A DNA stretch of 64,000 nt from Streptomyces sp. PTY087I2 (GCF_001687325.1 NZ_LZRD01000028.1:1-64000), one strand, 5' to 3'. Counted from the first letter of the stretch, positions 17,027-26,260 are shown. Program-made: numbers and translations. The notes: a model not told the origin generated them from the sequence alone.

Positions 17027-17367
17027 CCCTTCGCCAGGGGCCGGTAGCGGGCCCGCACCCGGGCCAGCACGAGCTCCTCGGGCACGACCCCGTAATCCGT
17101 GCTGTCCCCGCCCGCGAACGTGTTGTCGCCCCGCACCCACCACCCACCGGGCCGCCGCTCGACGGCCCGCTTCACCACCAGCAGGTCCTGCTGGAAGGGG
17201 TGCCGCAGGATGACCACGTCACCGGGGCGCACGGCCACGCCGTACTGCACGAGCAGCAGATCACCGTGGTAGAGCGTGGGCACCATCGAAGGCCCCGTCA
17301 CCTCCACCACCCGCAACGGACGCCGCGTCACCCGCCCGCCCCCGGACACCTGTCGCCGCTCCGGCAT
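16939..17367 (-). CDS. sodX: Nickel-type superoxide dismutase maturation protease (S26/S24 family)
   Basis: 142 residues from ATG 17367. Signal-peptidase-like fold with the Ser nucleophile in VTGPSMVPTLYHGD and the Lys base in VVKRAVERRPGG, then VRGDNTFAGGDSTDYG. It cleaves the N-terminal extension of pro-SodN so that His1 can bind nickel. sodN is divergent, 192 bp away. An alternative GTG start at 17376 has a better placed GGAGGAGG and would add three residues. Confidence 0.9.
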   Translation of the reverse strand: MPERRQVSGGGRVTRRPLRVVEVTGPSMVPTLYHGDLLLVQYGVAVRPGDVVILRHPFQQDLLVVKRAVERRPGGWWVRGDNTFAGGDSTDYGVVPEELVLARVRARYRPLAKGQRSVTAVLGWAVSALRPVRSASSRLRAR

Positions 17368-17558
17368 CTGCGCCACCGCCCGCTCCTCCTCCGTACACCG
17401 TCCCGTAGGACACCCTTCCGCGGACCGCCCCGTACATTCGGCCGACGGCCCGATTCTCACACCGGACTTTTGACCTAAGCCCCTGGGGCAGCCACGGAAA
17501 GCGGCGCTCCACGGAGTAATGTCCCACCTGAGAAGACGATCACGAGGAGGACAGCTCC

Positions 17559-17954
17559 ATGCTTTCCCGCCTGTTTGCCCCCACGGTGAAGGTCAGCGCC
17601 CACTGCGACCTGCCCTGCGGCGTGTACGACCCGGCCCAGGCCCGCATCGAGGCCGAGTCGGTCAAGGCCGTCCAGGAGAAGTACCAGGCCAACGAGGACG
17701 CGGACTTCCGCACCCGCGCCATCCTGATCAAGGAGCAGCGCGCCGAGCTCGCGAAGCACCACATCTCGGTGCTCTGGAGCGACTACTTCAAGCCCCCGCA
17801 CTTCGAGAAGTACCCGGAGCTGAACCAGCTGGTCAACGACACCCTGAAGGCGCTCTCCGCGGCCAAGGCCTCGAACGACCCGAAGACGGGCCAGAAGGCG
17901 CTGGACCTGATCGCCGAGGTCGACCGGATCTTCTGGGAGACGAAGAAGGCCTGA
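17559..17954 (+). CDS. sodN: Nickel superoxide dismutase precursor
   Basis: 131 residues. A 14-residue N-terminal extension precedes the nickel hook HCDLPCGVYDPAQ (His15, Cys16 and Cys20 of the precursor), in which His1, Cys2 and Cys6 of the mature enzyme bind nickel. The ATG is preceded by GAGGAGGA. It is divergent from its protease gene sodX. It dismutates superoxide in the cytoplasm as a hexamer. Length matches the family (117-residue mature form). Confidence 0.98.
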   Translation: MLSRLFAPTVKVSAHCDLPCGVYDPAQARIEAESVKAVQEKYQANEDADFRTRAILIKEQRAELAKHHISVLWSDYFKPPHFEKYPELNQLVNDTLKALSAAKASNDPKTGQKALDLIAEVDRIFWETKKA

Positions 17955-18093
17955 TCTCCGGCTGGGCTGTCTGACCTGCGGTTCCGCCGGTCACACCGCC
18001 TACCGGACCGCACCCGGTCCGCGGACCGCCATCTCGGCGGCCATGGTGGGCCGGGTGCGGTGCTGTTCCCGGGCCTCTCGATAGCATCGGGCC

Positions 18094-18729
18094 ATGATGG
18101 AAAGTCCTGTTGTCGAGCTGCTCGAGGCCGAGTACCGACGCGTTTGGGACCGCTTCTCCGACGAGTTCACGTTTCGGCCGAGTACGAGCTCCCTCAAGTG
18201 GCCGGCCATCAAGGAGCCCGTCCCGTCGGTTACCTGGAGCCTTGCCGCGCTCGACGACGACCCTGAACACGAGCGTTTGGACCGCCTGGTCGAGGTGGTC
18301 GAGCAGGGGCTGACTTCCTGCATCGGCCCGGATGCGACCCTGCTCGCGCTCGACTGGCAGCACACCTCGTATCGCTTCACGCCGCGGGGCGTCGGTGGCC
18401 CTGGGCAGCCGGCATGGCCTCTGAGTCCGTACCCCGACGGGGACTACTACATCTACCTCTCGGAAGACTTCCGTACGGGCAGTTTTGGGCACCCCTGGGA
18501 ATACTCTCTGTGTTTGTTCGGTCAGGAATTCCTCGACGCCGCATCCACGGAGGTCGAGAGGCTTCTCGGCCGGCCGATCCGCAGGTCACCGGCCCTGCCC
18601 ATGCCCCGGTACGAAGAAGGCCTGATCCAGGTGGAATCAGCAGACCCGGCCCGCACGGCTGCTGAAGCCGAACATCGGACCGGGCGCGACGTTTGGCGCG
18701 CGGGCAGGCGAGGTGCGTGCGGGCCCTGA
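18094..18729 (+). CDS. DUF2716 domain protein
   Basis: 211 residues. WDRFSDEFTFRPSTSSLKWPAIKEP and DYYIYLSEDFRTGSFGHPWE match what I recall of DUF2716, of unknown function. Codon use contains more A/T-ending codons (for example AGT TTT GGG, TGT TTG TTC) than neighbours, hinting at acquisition. The last ~14 codons (WRAGRRGACGP) lie in DNA resembling the 10.8-kb repeat unit, so the C-terminus may have been extended by a repeat. Start ATG 18094 or 18097. Confidence 0.78.
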   Translation: MMESPVVELLEAEYRRVWDRFSDEFTFRPSTSSLKWPAIKEPVPSVTWSLAALDDDPEHERLDRLVEVVEQGLTSCIGPDATLLALDWQHTSYRFTPRGVGGPGQPAWPLSPYPDGDYYIYLSEDFRTGSFGHPWEYSLCLFGQEFLDAASTEVERLLGRPIRRSPALPMPRYEEGLIQVESADPARTAAEAEHRTGRDVWRAGRRGACGP

Positions 18730-18747
18730 TGCGCGGGCGGGTAAGAG

Positions 18748-19791
18748 TCAGACTTCGGCCTTCCCCTGATGCAGGACAAAGGCGATGTGCGGCTCCAGCG
18801 CACGCAGGAAGTCGGGGGCGTCGAAGACCTCACCGGCGGGGACGACGCCGAGCGTCCCGGTCCGGCCGGTGAGGACGCGGTCGAGGGCCTCGGCGACCAG
18901 GGGCGCGGTGACGGCGTAGATGTCCTGGCCGCTCGCGGTGGCCCGGCGTTCGGTGTCGCCGGAGCGGACGACGGCGTCGACGAGGAAGGTCTGGTCCGAG
19001 CGGCCGTTCTCGTCTGCGGCGGCGGGTGCCTGCGTGTCGGGTGAGACGACGTCGCGGGCGGCCTCGGCGCTCATGTACGTGGTCACATCGGGGATCGCGA
19101 GGTGCTGGGGGACCGTGACGACGTCCGCCATCGTGAACTCCCCGATCACCGGCCGGCGACCCACCGGTTCGGGGAACGTCCACTCCAGGGCGGGCGCGGC
19201 GTCGGTGCGGCGCTCCCACTTTCCGCCCCGGTAGCGGAGCCGGTGGTCTCCGCGCCGCTCGCGGGAGACCGCGCCCGAGAGCCGGGTTCCGGCCGTGGGG
19301 TGCCAACTGCTGAGCCCGTAGGCGATGTGGGCCTCGTCGGCCTCGGCCCAGTCGCCCATCGCCGCCGTGACCAGCAGATCGCCGAGTCCGCCGAAGAAGG
19401 CCATCGCCGGAACGATCATCGCGCCCTCCTCCAGAGCCCGTTCGCGGTACTGGCCGAAGGTGTCGAGGTTGGCCTCCAGCTCGGCGGCCACGTCCAGGTA
19501 GGGAATCTTCGCGCGGAGCGCGGCCTCGATCACGGGGCCGGTGGTCGAGGCGAAGGGTCCGGCGCAGTTGATGACCGCTACCACGCCTGCCAGTGCCCGG
19601 TCCAGCGAGGCCGGATCGTCGACCGACGCCACCCGGGCCGTCCAGCCATGGTCGAGGGCCAGCTTCTCCAAGGCCTGCGCGTTGCGCCCGGACGGCACCG
19701 GGACGTATCCGCGTGCGGCCAGCTCCGCCACCACGAACCGGCCCGTATGGCCGTACGCTCCGAACACCGCCACCGGCTGACCCGACCCCAT
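18748..19791 (-). CDS. Saccharopine dehydrogenase-like NAD(P)-binding protein
   Basis: 347 residues from ATG 19791. N-terminal Rossmann fold VAVFGAYGHTGRFVVAELA, then VINCAGPFASTTGPVIEAAL, typical of the saccharopine dehydrogenase/trans-acting enoyl reductase group. It has no transmembrane segment. Substrate unknown. It is divergent from the GlxA-type regulator with 136 bp between starts, a common arrangement for regulator and target. Confidence 0.85.
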   Translation of the reverse strand: MGSGQPVAVFGAYGHTGRFVVAELAARGYVPVPSGRNAQALEKLALDHGWTARVASVDDPASLDRALAGVVAVINCAGPFASTTGPVIEAALRAKIPYLDVAAELEANLDTFGQYRERALEEGAMIVPAMAFFGGLGDLLVTAAMGDWAEADEAHIAYGLSSWHPTAGTRLSGAVSRERRGDHRLRYRGGKWERRTDAAPALEWTFPEPVGRRPVIGEFTMADVVTVPQHLAIPDVTTYMSAEAARDVVSPDTQAPAAADENGRSDQTFLVDAVVRSGDTERRATASGQDIYAVTAPLVAEALDRVLTGRTGTLGVVPAGEVFDAPDFLRALEPHIAFVLHQGKAEV

Positions 19792-19927
19792 GGGACTCCC
19801 CCTCGCTGTTGACCTGCTCCACCACCCGCCGCGGTGGTGGGCCGCCGCGGCTTGACACCACTCATCCTGATCGCGGTCCGCCTCGGGCGCGATCGTCGGA
19901 AACGACAGACCCCGTACAGTTTCCGAC

Positions 19928-20863
19928 ATGCCCTCTGTCGCCCTGGCCGTCGCCGACGGCGTCCTGCACTACGAACTGTCCGTGGCTGTGGAGGTGTTCG
20001 GGGCCGACCTGGCCCACATCGTGGACCCCTGGTACGACTTCTCCCTCTGCGGGAGCGGCCCGGTGCGGGTCGACCGCTTCCGCCTGGAACCCGACCACGG
20101 GCTCGACCACCTCGCGCGCGCCGACACGGTGATCGTCCCCGGTTGGGCCGACACCGACCGCGAACCGCCCGCCGAGCTGGTCGACGCGGTGCGCGCGGCC
20201 CACACGGCGGGCGCGCGGGTGGCGTCCCTGTGCACGGGTGCCTTTGTCCTGGGCGCGGCGGGGCTGCTCGACGGGAGGCGCGCCACCACCCACTGGGGCC
20301 ACACCCGGGAGCTGGCCCGGCGCCACCCGGCAACCACCGTCGACCCGGACGTCCTCTACGTGGACAACGGCGATGTGCTCACGTCCGCGGGCAAGGCCGC
20401 CGCCATGGACCTGTGCCTGCACCTGGTCCGGCTCGACCACGGCTCGGCGATCGCCAACAGGATCGCCCGGCGCCTGGTCGTCCCGCCGCACCGCGACGGC
20501 GGTCAGGCCCAGTTCATCACCACTCCCGTCCCCGCGCCGGGCGGCCATCCGCTGAGCGATCTCTTCCCGTGGGTGCTGGAGCGACTGGACCAGCCGCTCA
20601 CCGTGGAGGATCTGGCCCACCGGGCACGGATGAGCTCGCGCCACCTCACCCGCCATTTCAAGCACCTGACCGGCACCACTCCCCTTCAGTGGCTGCACGC
20701 CCAACGCATCCGTCACGCCCAGGAGTTGCTGGAGACGACCGACGCCGGGGTGGACACCGTCGCCGCGGCCGCCGGCATGGGCACGGCCACCACCTTGCGC
20801 CGCCACTTCCAGCGCAGCGTCGGCGTCCCGCCGGACACCTATCGCCGCACCTTCCGCTCCTGA
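19928..20863 (+). CDS. GlxA family transcriptional regulator (DJ-1/PfpI plus AraC HTH)
   Basis: 311 residues. Residues 1-170 form a DJ-1/PfpI-like domain with the cysteine elbow ASLCTGAFVLGAAG (Cys102) and RATTHWGHTREL; residues ~210-305 form an AraC/XylS double HTH (LTVEDLAHRARMSSRHLTRHFK, VGVPPDTYRRTF). It probably regulates the divergent dehydrogenase gene. The ligand is unknown. Confidence 0.92.
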   Translation: MPSVALAVADGVLHYELSVAVEVFGADLAHIVDPWYDFSLCGSGPVRVDRFRLEPDHGLDHLARADTVIVPGWADTDREPPAELVDAVRAAHTAGARVASLCTGAFVLGAAGLLDGRRATTHWGHTRELARRHPATTVDPDVLYVDNGDVLTSAGKAAAMDLCLHLVRLDHGSAIANRIARRLVVPPHRDGGQAQFITTPVPAPGGHPLSDLFPWVLERLDQPLTVEDLAHRARMSSRHLTRHFKHLTGTTPLQWLHAQRIRHAQELLETTDAGVDTVAAAAGMGTATTLRRHFQRSVGVPPDTYRRTFRS

Positions 20864-20959
20864 AGCACCCACCGGATCCGTCGGGTCCGCCAGATCCACC
20901 CGCCCGCACCCTTGCCACTGGCCCTGGGGCCGGGAAGGGGCTACCCTGCAAGCACAACA

Positions 20960-20977
20960 AGACGATACGTATCGTCT
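20960..20977. promoter_or_regulatory. Perfect 18-bp palindrome, TetR-type operator candidate
   Basis: AGACGATACGTATCGTCT is perfectly self-complementary and ends 31 bp before the hydrolase start at 21009. Its size and symmetry are typical of TetR-family operators. No tetR gene is present within several kilobases. Confidence 0.65.
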
Positions 20978-21008
20978 CAGATTCATCGCCGGAACAGTGA
21001 GGTCCACC

Positions 21009-21881
21009 ATGGAACGCTTCGTCGATGCCGCCCCCGGTGTCCGCCTCTGGGCGGAGGAGCGCGGCGCTCCGGGCGCGCCCGTCCTGCTCCTGGTCATGGG
21101 TGCGCAGGCGTCCGGGCTCGGCTGGCCCGACGAGCTGGTCGAGCTGCTGGCCGTACGGCACCGGGTCATCCGGTACGACCATCGGGACACCGGTCGCTCC
21201 ACCGCCTCCTTCGACGAACAGCCCTATCCGCTCACCGCGTTGGCCGAGGACGCCGTCGCCGTGCTGGACGCGTTCGGGGTGGGGCGCGCGCATGTGGTGG
21301 GGATGTCGATGGGCGGCATGCTCACGCAGCTGCTCGTCGCCGACCATCCCGAGCGGCTGCTCAGCGCCACCGTCATCGGGACGAACGCGCTCAGTTCCAC
21401 GCCGTACGTCGCCCCGGACGGCCGCCGCATCCCGCCGGAGGAGCTGCCCGGGGTCTCCCCGGAGCTGATGGAGCTGTGGTCGCGGCCCGTCGAGGACCGG
21501 GGTCCGGAGGCGGAGCTGGAGCGGCGCGTCGAGCACTGGCGGGTGCTCGGCGGGGGCCTGATCCCGTTCGACGCCGCGTACGCCCGCGAACGGGAGCGCC
21601 GGATCATCGCGCACACCGGCCACCACCACGCCGGCACCGCCCACGCCCGCGCCGACTACTCCGGCATGGAGCGCACCGAGCAGCTGGCCGCCACCGAGGT
21701 GCCCACGCTGATCACCTCGGCCCCCGCCGAACCGGTCGCCCCGGCCCCGCACGCCGAGCACCTCGCCCAGGTCATCCGCGGCGCCCGGCTCGTCGAGATC
21801 CCCGGCATGGGCCACGCCCTCCCCCGCGAGGTCCACGCCCCGCTCGCCGCCGCGATCCTGGACCACACGGGCCGGGGCTGA
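21009..21881 (+). CDS. Alpha/beta hydrolase
   Basis: 290 residues from ATG 21009 (GTGAGG 7 bp upstream acts as ribosome site). Alpha/beta fold with oxyanion region LLVMGAQASGLGWPDELVELL, YDHRDTGRS, nucleophile elbow VVGMSMGGMLTQLL (Ser), and a late GMGHALPREVH (His). It is the type found in streptomycete esterases such as those trimming polyketides, but no biosynthetic cluster is nearby. Expression is probably controlled at the 20960 palindrome. Confidence 0.9.
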   Translation: MERFVDAAPGVRLWAEERGAPGAPVLLLVMGAQASGLGWPDELVELLAVRHRVIRYDHRDTGRSTASFDEQPYPLTALAEDAVAVLDAFGVGRAHVVGMSMGGMLTQLLVADHPERLLSATVIGTNALSSTPYVAPDGRRIPPEELPGVSPELMELWSRPVEDRGPEAELERRVEHWRVLGGGLIPFDAAYARERERRIIAHTGHHHAGTAHARADYSGMERTEQLAATEVPTLITSAPAEPVAPAPHAEHLAQVIRGARLVEIPGMGHALPREVHAPLAAAILDHTGRG

Positions 21882-21961
21882 GGCACCGGGCCGCGTCGCC
21901 CACGTCGTGCGCGTCCATCCGGCCGGGGCTGACACACCGGGCGCCGCACACCCCGCGTCAT

Positions 21962-21983
21962 ACCTGAGAGCCACCCCTCAGGT
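21962..21983. promoter_or_regulatory. Inverted repeat upstream of DUF1023 hydrolase
   Basis: ACCTGAG (21962-21968) and CTCAGGT (21977-21983), spaced by 8 bp, form a 7-8-7 inverted repeat 93 bp before the operon start. Candidate operator; the protein that binds is unknown. Confidence 0.35.
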
Positions 21984-22075
21984 GCACTCCCCAGCGGGAC
22001 GCCGACTACCGGCCCCCATTCATAACTTCTGTACCGGAAGCACGCATTGCCCCTGGTACGGAAGGACCTCACCCC

Positions 22076-23041
22076 ATGCCCGACCGCCCGCGCGGACCCC
22101 GTCTGCGCCGCGCCCTCCTCGCCGCCCTCGTCACCCTCGCGGTGGCCGTGCCGGTGTCCGGGGCGGCCCGGCCCGAGGCCGTGTCCGCCCCCGCGCCGAC
22201 CGCGCTCGGGCCGCTGCGGGACGCGAGCCCGGCGGCGCTGGAGGAGCGGTACGCGGTCAGCCGGAGCGACATCCGGGCGGCCGAGCCGGCGGCGGACGCA
22301 CACGGGGACCTGAAGCGGGCGGCCTCCCTGCGCGGGATGGCCGCGCCGGGGCGGCAGTTCCTGTCCTTCGACGGGCGGGACGGCGGCCGGAGCGTGGAGG
22401 TCGTGGGCGAGCTGTCCTCGGCTCGGTGGATCGCGGTGCTGGTGCCGGGAGCCGGTGTCGGGCTGGACGCGTACGGGCGGCTGCGGCGTGACGCCCGGGC
22501 GCTGCACCGGGAGTTGGGCGAGGACGGGGCCGTCATCGTCTGGCTGGGCTACCGCTCCCCCGCCACCATCAGCCCGGCCACCCTCACGACCGGGCGCGCC
22601 GACCAGGCCGCTCCGGGGCTGCGCGCCCTGGTGGACGAGGTGCGCGCGGTGCGCCCCGCCGCCCGGATCAGCCTGCTCTGCCACTCGTACGGTTCGGTGA
22701 TCTGCGCCCGGTCCGCACCGGGGACCTCCGCCGACGCCCTCGTCCTCTACGGCAGCCCCGGGGTCGGCAGCGACGATGCGGCCGCGCTCCGTACCGGGGC
22801 GCGGGTGTGGGCGGGGCGCGGCGGGGACGACTGGATCGCCCGGGTGCCGCATGTCCGGGTGCGGGTGCCGTTCGTCGCCACGGTGGGGTTCGGGACCGAT
22901 CCGGTGGCGGAGGAGTTCGGGGCCGAGGTGTTCGACGCGGGCGATGGCGGCCACAGCGACTACCTGCGGCCCGGGTCAAGGTCGTTGACGAACCTCGCCC
23001 GGATCGTGGCCGGTGCCGAACCGCTGGGGGCCTCCCGATGA
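22076..23041 (+). CDS. Secreted or membrane-anchored alpha/beta hydrolase (DUF1023)
   Basis: 321 residues. Hydrophobic N-terminus (residues 12-32) looks like a signal sequence or anchor. The DUF1023 hydrolase core shows AVLVPGAGVGLDAYGRL and the nucleophile elbow LLCHSYGSVIC (Ser), with His near DAGDGGHSDYL. Substrate unknown. Its stop overlaps the start of the acyltransferase gene (ATGA at 23038), beginning a four-gene overlapping operon. Confidence 0.87.
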   Translation: MPDRPRGPRLRRALLAALVTLAVAVPVSGAARPEAVSAPAPTALGPLRDASPAALEERYAVSRSDIRAAEPAADAHGDLKRAASLRGMAAPGRQFLSFDGRDGGRSVEVVGELSSARWIAVLVPGAGVGLDAYGRLRRDARALHRELGEDGAVIVWLGYRSPATISPATLTTGRADQAAPGLRALVDEVRAVRPAARISLLCHSYGSVICARSAPGTSADALVLYGSPGVGSDDAAALRTGARVWAGRGGDDWIARVPHVRVRVPFVATVGFGTDPVAEEFGAEVFDAGDGGHSDYLRPGSRSLTNLARIVAGAEPLGASR

Positions 23042-24210
23042 CCGGGCTCGTCGCGCGGATCGAGGCCGCCACCCCGCCCGGCCGCGACCGGGCCGTCGAC
23101 GCCCTGCGGGCCCTGGCGATCCTCGGCGTGGTGGGCGGACACTGGCTGGTCACCGCGCTCGTGGCCGACAGCGGCACCGTGCGCGGGGCGAGCCCGCTGA
23201 CTGCCTTGCCGCACCTCACCCCCGTCTCCTGGGTCTTCCAGACGCTCGCGGTGTTCTTCCTGGTCGGCGGGATGGTGGCGGCCGGGAGTTGGGCCTCGGC
23301 GCGGAAGCGGGGTGTGCCGTACGGGCGGTGGGTGGGCGGCCGTCTGGCTCGGCTGTTCCGGCCGGTGGCGGCGGTGCTCGTGGTGTGGGCGCTCGCGGCC
23401 GCGGCGATGCTGGCGGCCGGGGTCGGCGAGTCCACCGTCCGGGCGTTGGGCAAGCTGGTCTGGTCCCCGCTGTGGTTCCTGCTGGTCTTCGCCGTGCTGA
23501 CCGCGCTGACTCCACTGGTGGCGCGGCTGCATCCGCTGTGGCCGCTCGTGGTGGTGCTGCACGTCGACCTCGTACGCCTGGGTCTTGGCGGTCCGCGCGA
23601 GCTGGGGTGGGTCAACGTGGTCGCGGGGTGGCTGGTGCCGTACTGCCTGGGGGCGCTGGTGGCCCGGGGCGGGCTGCGCGGCCGGGCGGGCCGCTGGGCG
23701 CTGCTGCTCGGCGGGGCGACGGCGGCGGCCGGACTCGTGCTGTGGGCGGGGTATCCGGCCTCCATGGTCGGCGTTCCGGGCGGCCGGATGTCGAATCTGG
23801 ACCCGCCGAGCCTGGCCGTCGTCGCGTTCGGCCTGGCCCAGTGCGGCGCGGCGCTGCTGCTGCTCGGGCCGCTGCGCCGGGTGCTGCGCAGGCCCGCCGT
23901 GTGGGCGGTGGTGGCGGTGGTGAACCTGTCCGCGATGACCGTGTTCCTCTGGCACCAGACCGCGATGATCGTCGTGACGACGAGCGCGCTGCTGCTCGCG
24001 GACGGGCCGCTGCCGGGGCTGCACACCGTGCCCGACGGGGCCGGCTGGGTGGCCGCCCGACTGCTCTGGCTGCCGGTGTTCGCCCTGGCGCTGCTGGGGT
24101 GCTGGGTGGCGTTCCGGGGTTACGAGCAGGGCGGGCGGCGCGGCAGCGGGGGCTCCCTCGTCGTACGGGCGTCCGCACCCGAGCGGAAGGGGCGGGCGCG
24201 TCGTGCCTAG
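23038..24210 (+). CDS. Membrane acyltransferase (acyltransferase 3 family)
   Basis: 390 residues from ATG 23038. The N-terminal signature DALRALAILGVVGGHW with His35 and about ten hydrophobic segments are typical of acyltransferase-3/OafA-like integral membrane enzymes that O-acylate cell-surface or secreted molecules. The stop is overlapped by the GTG of the histidine kinase gene (8 bp). In the operon it sits between a hydrolase and a two-component system. Confidence 0.87.
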   Translation: MTGLVARIEAATPPGRDRAVDALRALAILGVVGGHWLVTALVADSGTVRGASPLTALPHLTPVSWVFQTLAVFFLVGGMVAAGSWASARKRGVPYGRWVGGRLARLFRPVAAVLVVWALAAAAMLAAGVGESTVRALGKLVWSPLWFLLVFAVLTALTPLVARLHPLWPLVVVLHVDLVRLGLGGPRELGWVNVVAGWLVPYCLGALVARGGLRGRAGRWALLLGGATAAAGLVLWAGYPASMVGVPGGRMSNLDPPSLAVVAFGLAQCGAALLLLGPLRRVLRRPAVWAVVAVVNLSAMTVFLWHQTAMIVVTTSALLLADGPLPGLHTVPDGAGWVAARLLWLPVFALALLGCWVAFRGYEQGGRRGSGGSLVVRASAPERKGRARRA

Positions 24211-25546
24211 TCTGAGGGCCAGTGAAGCCGAGGGGGCGGTGGGGGCGGTGACGCCATCGAGGGCGGTGCGTCTGCGGGCGGCGGTGCACCGGGCTCCGCG
24301 TGCGCTGTACGAGGAGTTGTGGGCCGCGCCCGCCGACCGGGTGCCGCGCATGGGCGAGCCGGACGCACCGGCGTGGCGGCCGTCGTTGCTGGTGCTGCTG
24401 ATCATCGCGGCCGCCTGCTTCGCGGTGCCCCGTACCAACGAGCTGGTCACGGAGGCGAGCAACGGAGTCAGCGGGTGGGCGGTGCTGGCCGCCCTGACAC
24501 AGTCCGTGGTGCTGGTGGCCGGGATGATCCGCCCGGTCGGGGCCTGGTGGGCGGCGACCGCGCTGTCGGTGACCACGGTCCTGGTCACCGAGCCGGTCAT
24601 GAGCCCGGACCGGCTGTTCCCCTGGAGCGTCATGGGGATGGTGTTCCAGGGCGGGGCGCTGTTCCTGCTGGCACTGCGCGTCCCGCTGCGCCGCGCGACG
24701 GGGGCGCTGGCCCTCACGCTGCTGGCGGGCATGGCCCTCACGCTGCACCAGACACAGCGGCACAACCTCGACCTGGACCGCTCCGCACCGGTGTTCGTCG
24801 TCGCCCTGGTCCTCGGCGCGGCGTTGCGCAGCCTGCGCCTGGCCCGTAAAGACCTCGTCGTCCAGGCCGAGTTGACGGCCGAGGAGCGGGCGCGGCGCAC
24901 CCTGCTGGAGGAGCGCAACCGGATCGCGCGCGAGCTGCACGACGTGGTCGCCCATCACATGTCGGTGATCTCCATCCAGGCACAGGTCGCCCCGCATCTG
25001 GTGGAGCACCCCACCGACGAGCTGCGGGAGAATCTCACCGGCATCCGCGAGAACGCGCTCGAAGCCCTCGCCGAACTGCGCCGGGTGCTGGGCGTCCTGC
25101 GCTCCGAGGACGCGCCCGCGCAGAGTACGCGGCATGCCCCGCAGCCCGGTCTCGACCGGCTCGGCGAGCTGGTCGCCACCGTGCGTTCCGCCGGTCTCGC
25201 CGTCACCGTCTCCACCACCGGCACACCCCGCCCGCTGTCGCCGGGCGTGGAGCTGTCGGCGTACCGCATCGTGCAGGAGGCTCTGAGCAACGTGATGCGC
25301 CACGCGCCCGGGGCGAGCGCCGAGGTGGTGATCGACCACCGGCCCACCGGGCTGACCGTCCGGGTCGTCAACTCCCCGCCAGGCCACCCGGCCGCCCCCT
25401 CCCCCGCCGTACGCCACGGACTGCTCGGGATGCGTGAGCGCGCGGCGATGCTCGGTGGTGAACTGGCCACCGGCCCGACGCCCGACGGCGGCTGGGAGGT
25501 CACCGCGCTCCTGCCCGCCACCACGACCACCGAGGACGCCCCATGA
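24203..25546 (+). CDS. Sensor histidine kinase (NarL/DesK type)
   Basis: 447 residues, GTG start 24203. Several membrane segments between about residues 60 and 210, then a HisKA_3 dimerisation helix IARELHDVVAHHMSVI with phospho-acceptor His246, and an HATPase domain (YRIVQEALSNVMRHA, LLGMRERAAMLGG). No large extracellular sensor domain is seen. It is paired with the response regulator that starts at the overlapping ATGA. Confidence 0.94.
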   Translation: MPSLRASEAEGAVGAVTPSRAVRLRAAVHRAPRALYEELWAAPADRVPRMGEPDAPAWRPSLLVLLIIAAACFAVPRTNELVTEASNGVSGWAVLAALTQSVVLVAGMIRPVGAWWAATALSVTTVLVTEPVMSPDRLFPWSVMGMVFQGGALFLLALRVPLRRATGALALTLLAGMALTLHQTQRHNLDLDRSAPVFVVALVLGAALRSLRLARKDLVVQAELTAEERARRTLLEERNRIARELHDVVAHHMSVISIQAQVAPHLVEHPTDELRENLTGIRENALEALAELRRVLGVLRSEDAPAQSTRHAPQPGLDRLGELVATVRSAGLAVTVSTTGTPRPLSPGVELSAYRIVQEALSNVMRHAPGASAEVVIDHRPTGLTVRVVNSPPGHPAAPSPAVRHGLLGMRERAAMLGGELATGPTPDGGWEVTALLPATTTTEDAP

Positions 25547-26217
25547 CCCCGCCCATCCGTGCCGTGATCGCCGACGACCAGATGATGGTCCGCCAGGGCT
25601 TCACGGTCCTGCTCGACGCCGAGCCGGACATCGAGGTCGTCGGCCAGGCCGTGAACGGGCTCGACGCGATCGACAAGGTCGCCGAACTCGCCCCGGACGT
25701 CGTCCTGATGGACATCCGGATGCCCGAGCTGGGCGGCATCGAGGCGACCCGGCGGATCACCTCCGCCGAAGGCTCGACGGTGAAGGTGCTCGTCCTGACC
25801 ACCTTCGATCTCGACGAGTACGTCTACGAGGCACTGCGCGCGGGCGCCTCCGGCTTTCTGCTCAAGGACGCCTCCGCCGATGAACTCGCCCATGCCGTAC
25901 GGGTGGTGGCGTCGGGTGACGCGCTGCTCTCCCCCAACATCACCAAGCGGCTGATCGTGGAGTTCTCCCGGACGGCCGGGGCGCCCCGCACGCCGCTCAA
26001 GGAGAGGGTCGGGGACCTGACCGAGCGCGAGACGGAGGTGCTGACGCTGATCGCGGGCGGCCTGTCGAACGCCGAGATCGCCCGGCAGCTGATCGTCGCC
26101 GAGCAGACAGTGAAGACCCATGTGGGCCGCATCCTGGTCAAGTTGGGCCTCCGCGACCGGACCCAGGCGGCGGTGTTCGCGTACGAGTCGGGGCTGGTGC
26201 GTCCGGCGGGTCTCTGA
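25543..26217 (+). CDS. NarL/LuxR family response regulator
   Basis: 224 residues. Receiver domain with VIADDQ and phospho-acceptor Asp57 in VLMDIRMPE; C-terminal LuxR HTH (LTERETEVLTLIAGGLSNAEIA, VAEQTVKTHVGRILVKL). The start overlaps the kinase stop by 4 bp. Because the kinase and regulator are the last genes of the hydrolase-acyltransferase operon, they probably control it. Confidence 0.95.
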   Translation: MTPPIRAVIADDQMMVRQGFTVLLDAEPDIEVVGQAVNGLDAIDKVAELAPDVVLMDIRMPELGGIEATRRITSAEGSTVKVLVLTTFDLDEYVYEALRAGASGFLLKDASADELAHAVRVVASGDALLSPNITKRLIVEFSRTAGAPRTPLKERVGDLTERETEVLTLIAGGLSNAEIARQLIVAEQTVKTHVGRILVKLGLRDRTQAAVFAYESGLVRPAGL

Positions 26218-26260
26218 CCACCCGGGCGGGGCGCGGGGCCTGTTTCGTAGGATCGGCTCC

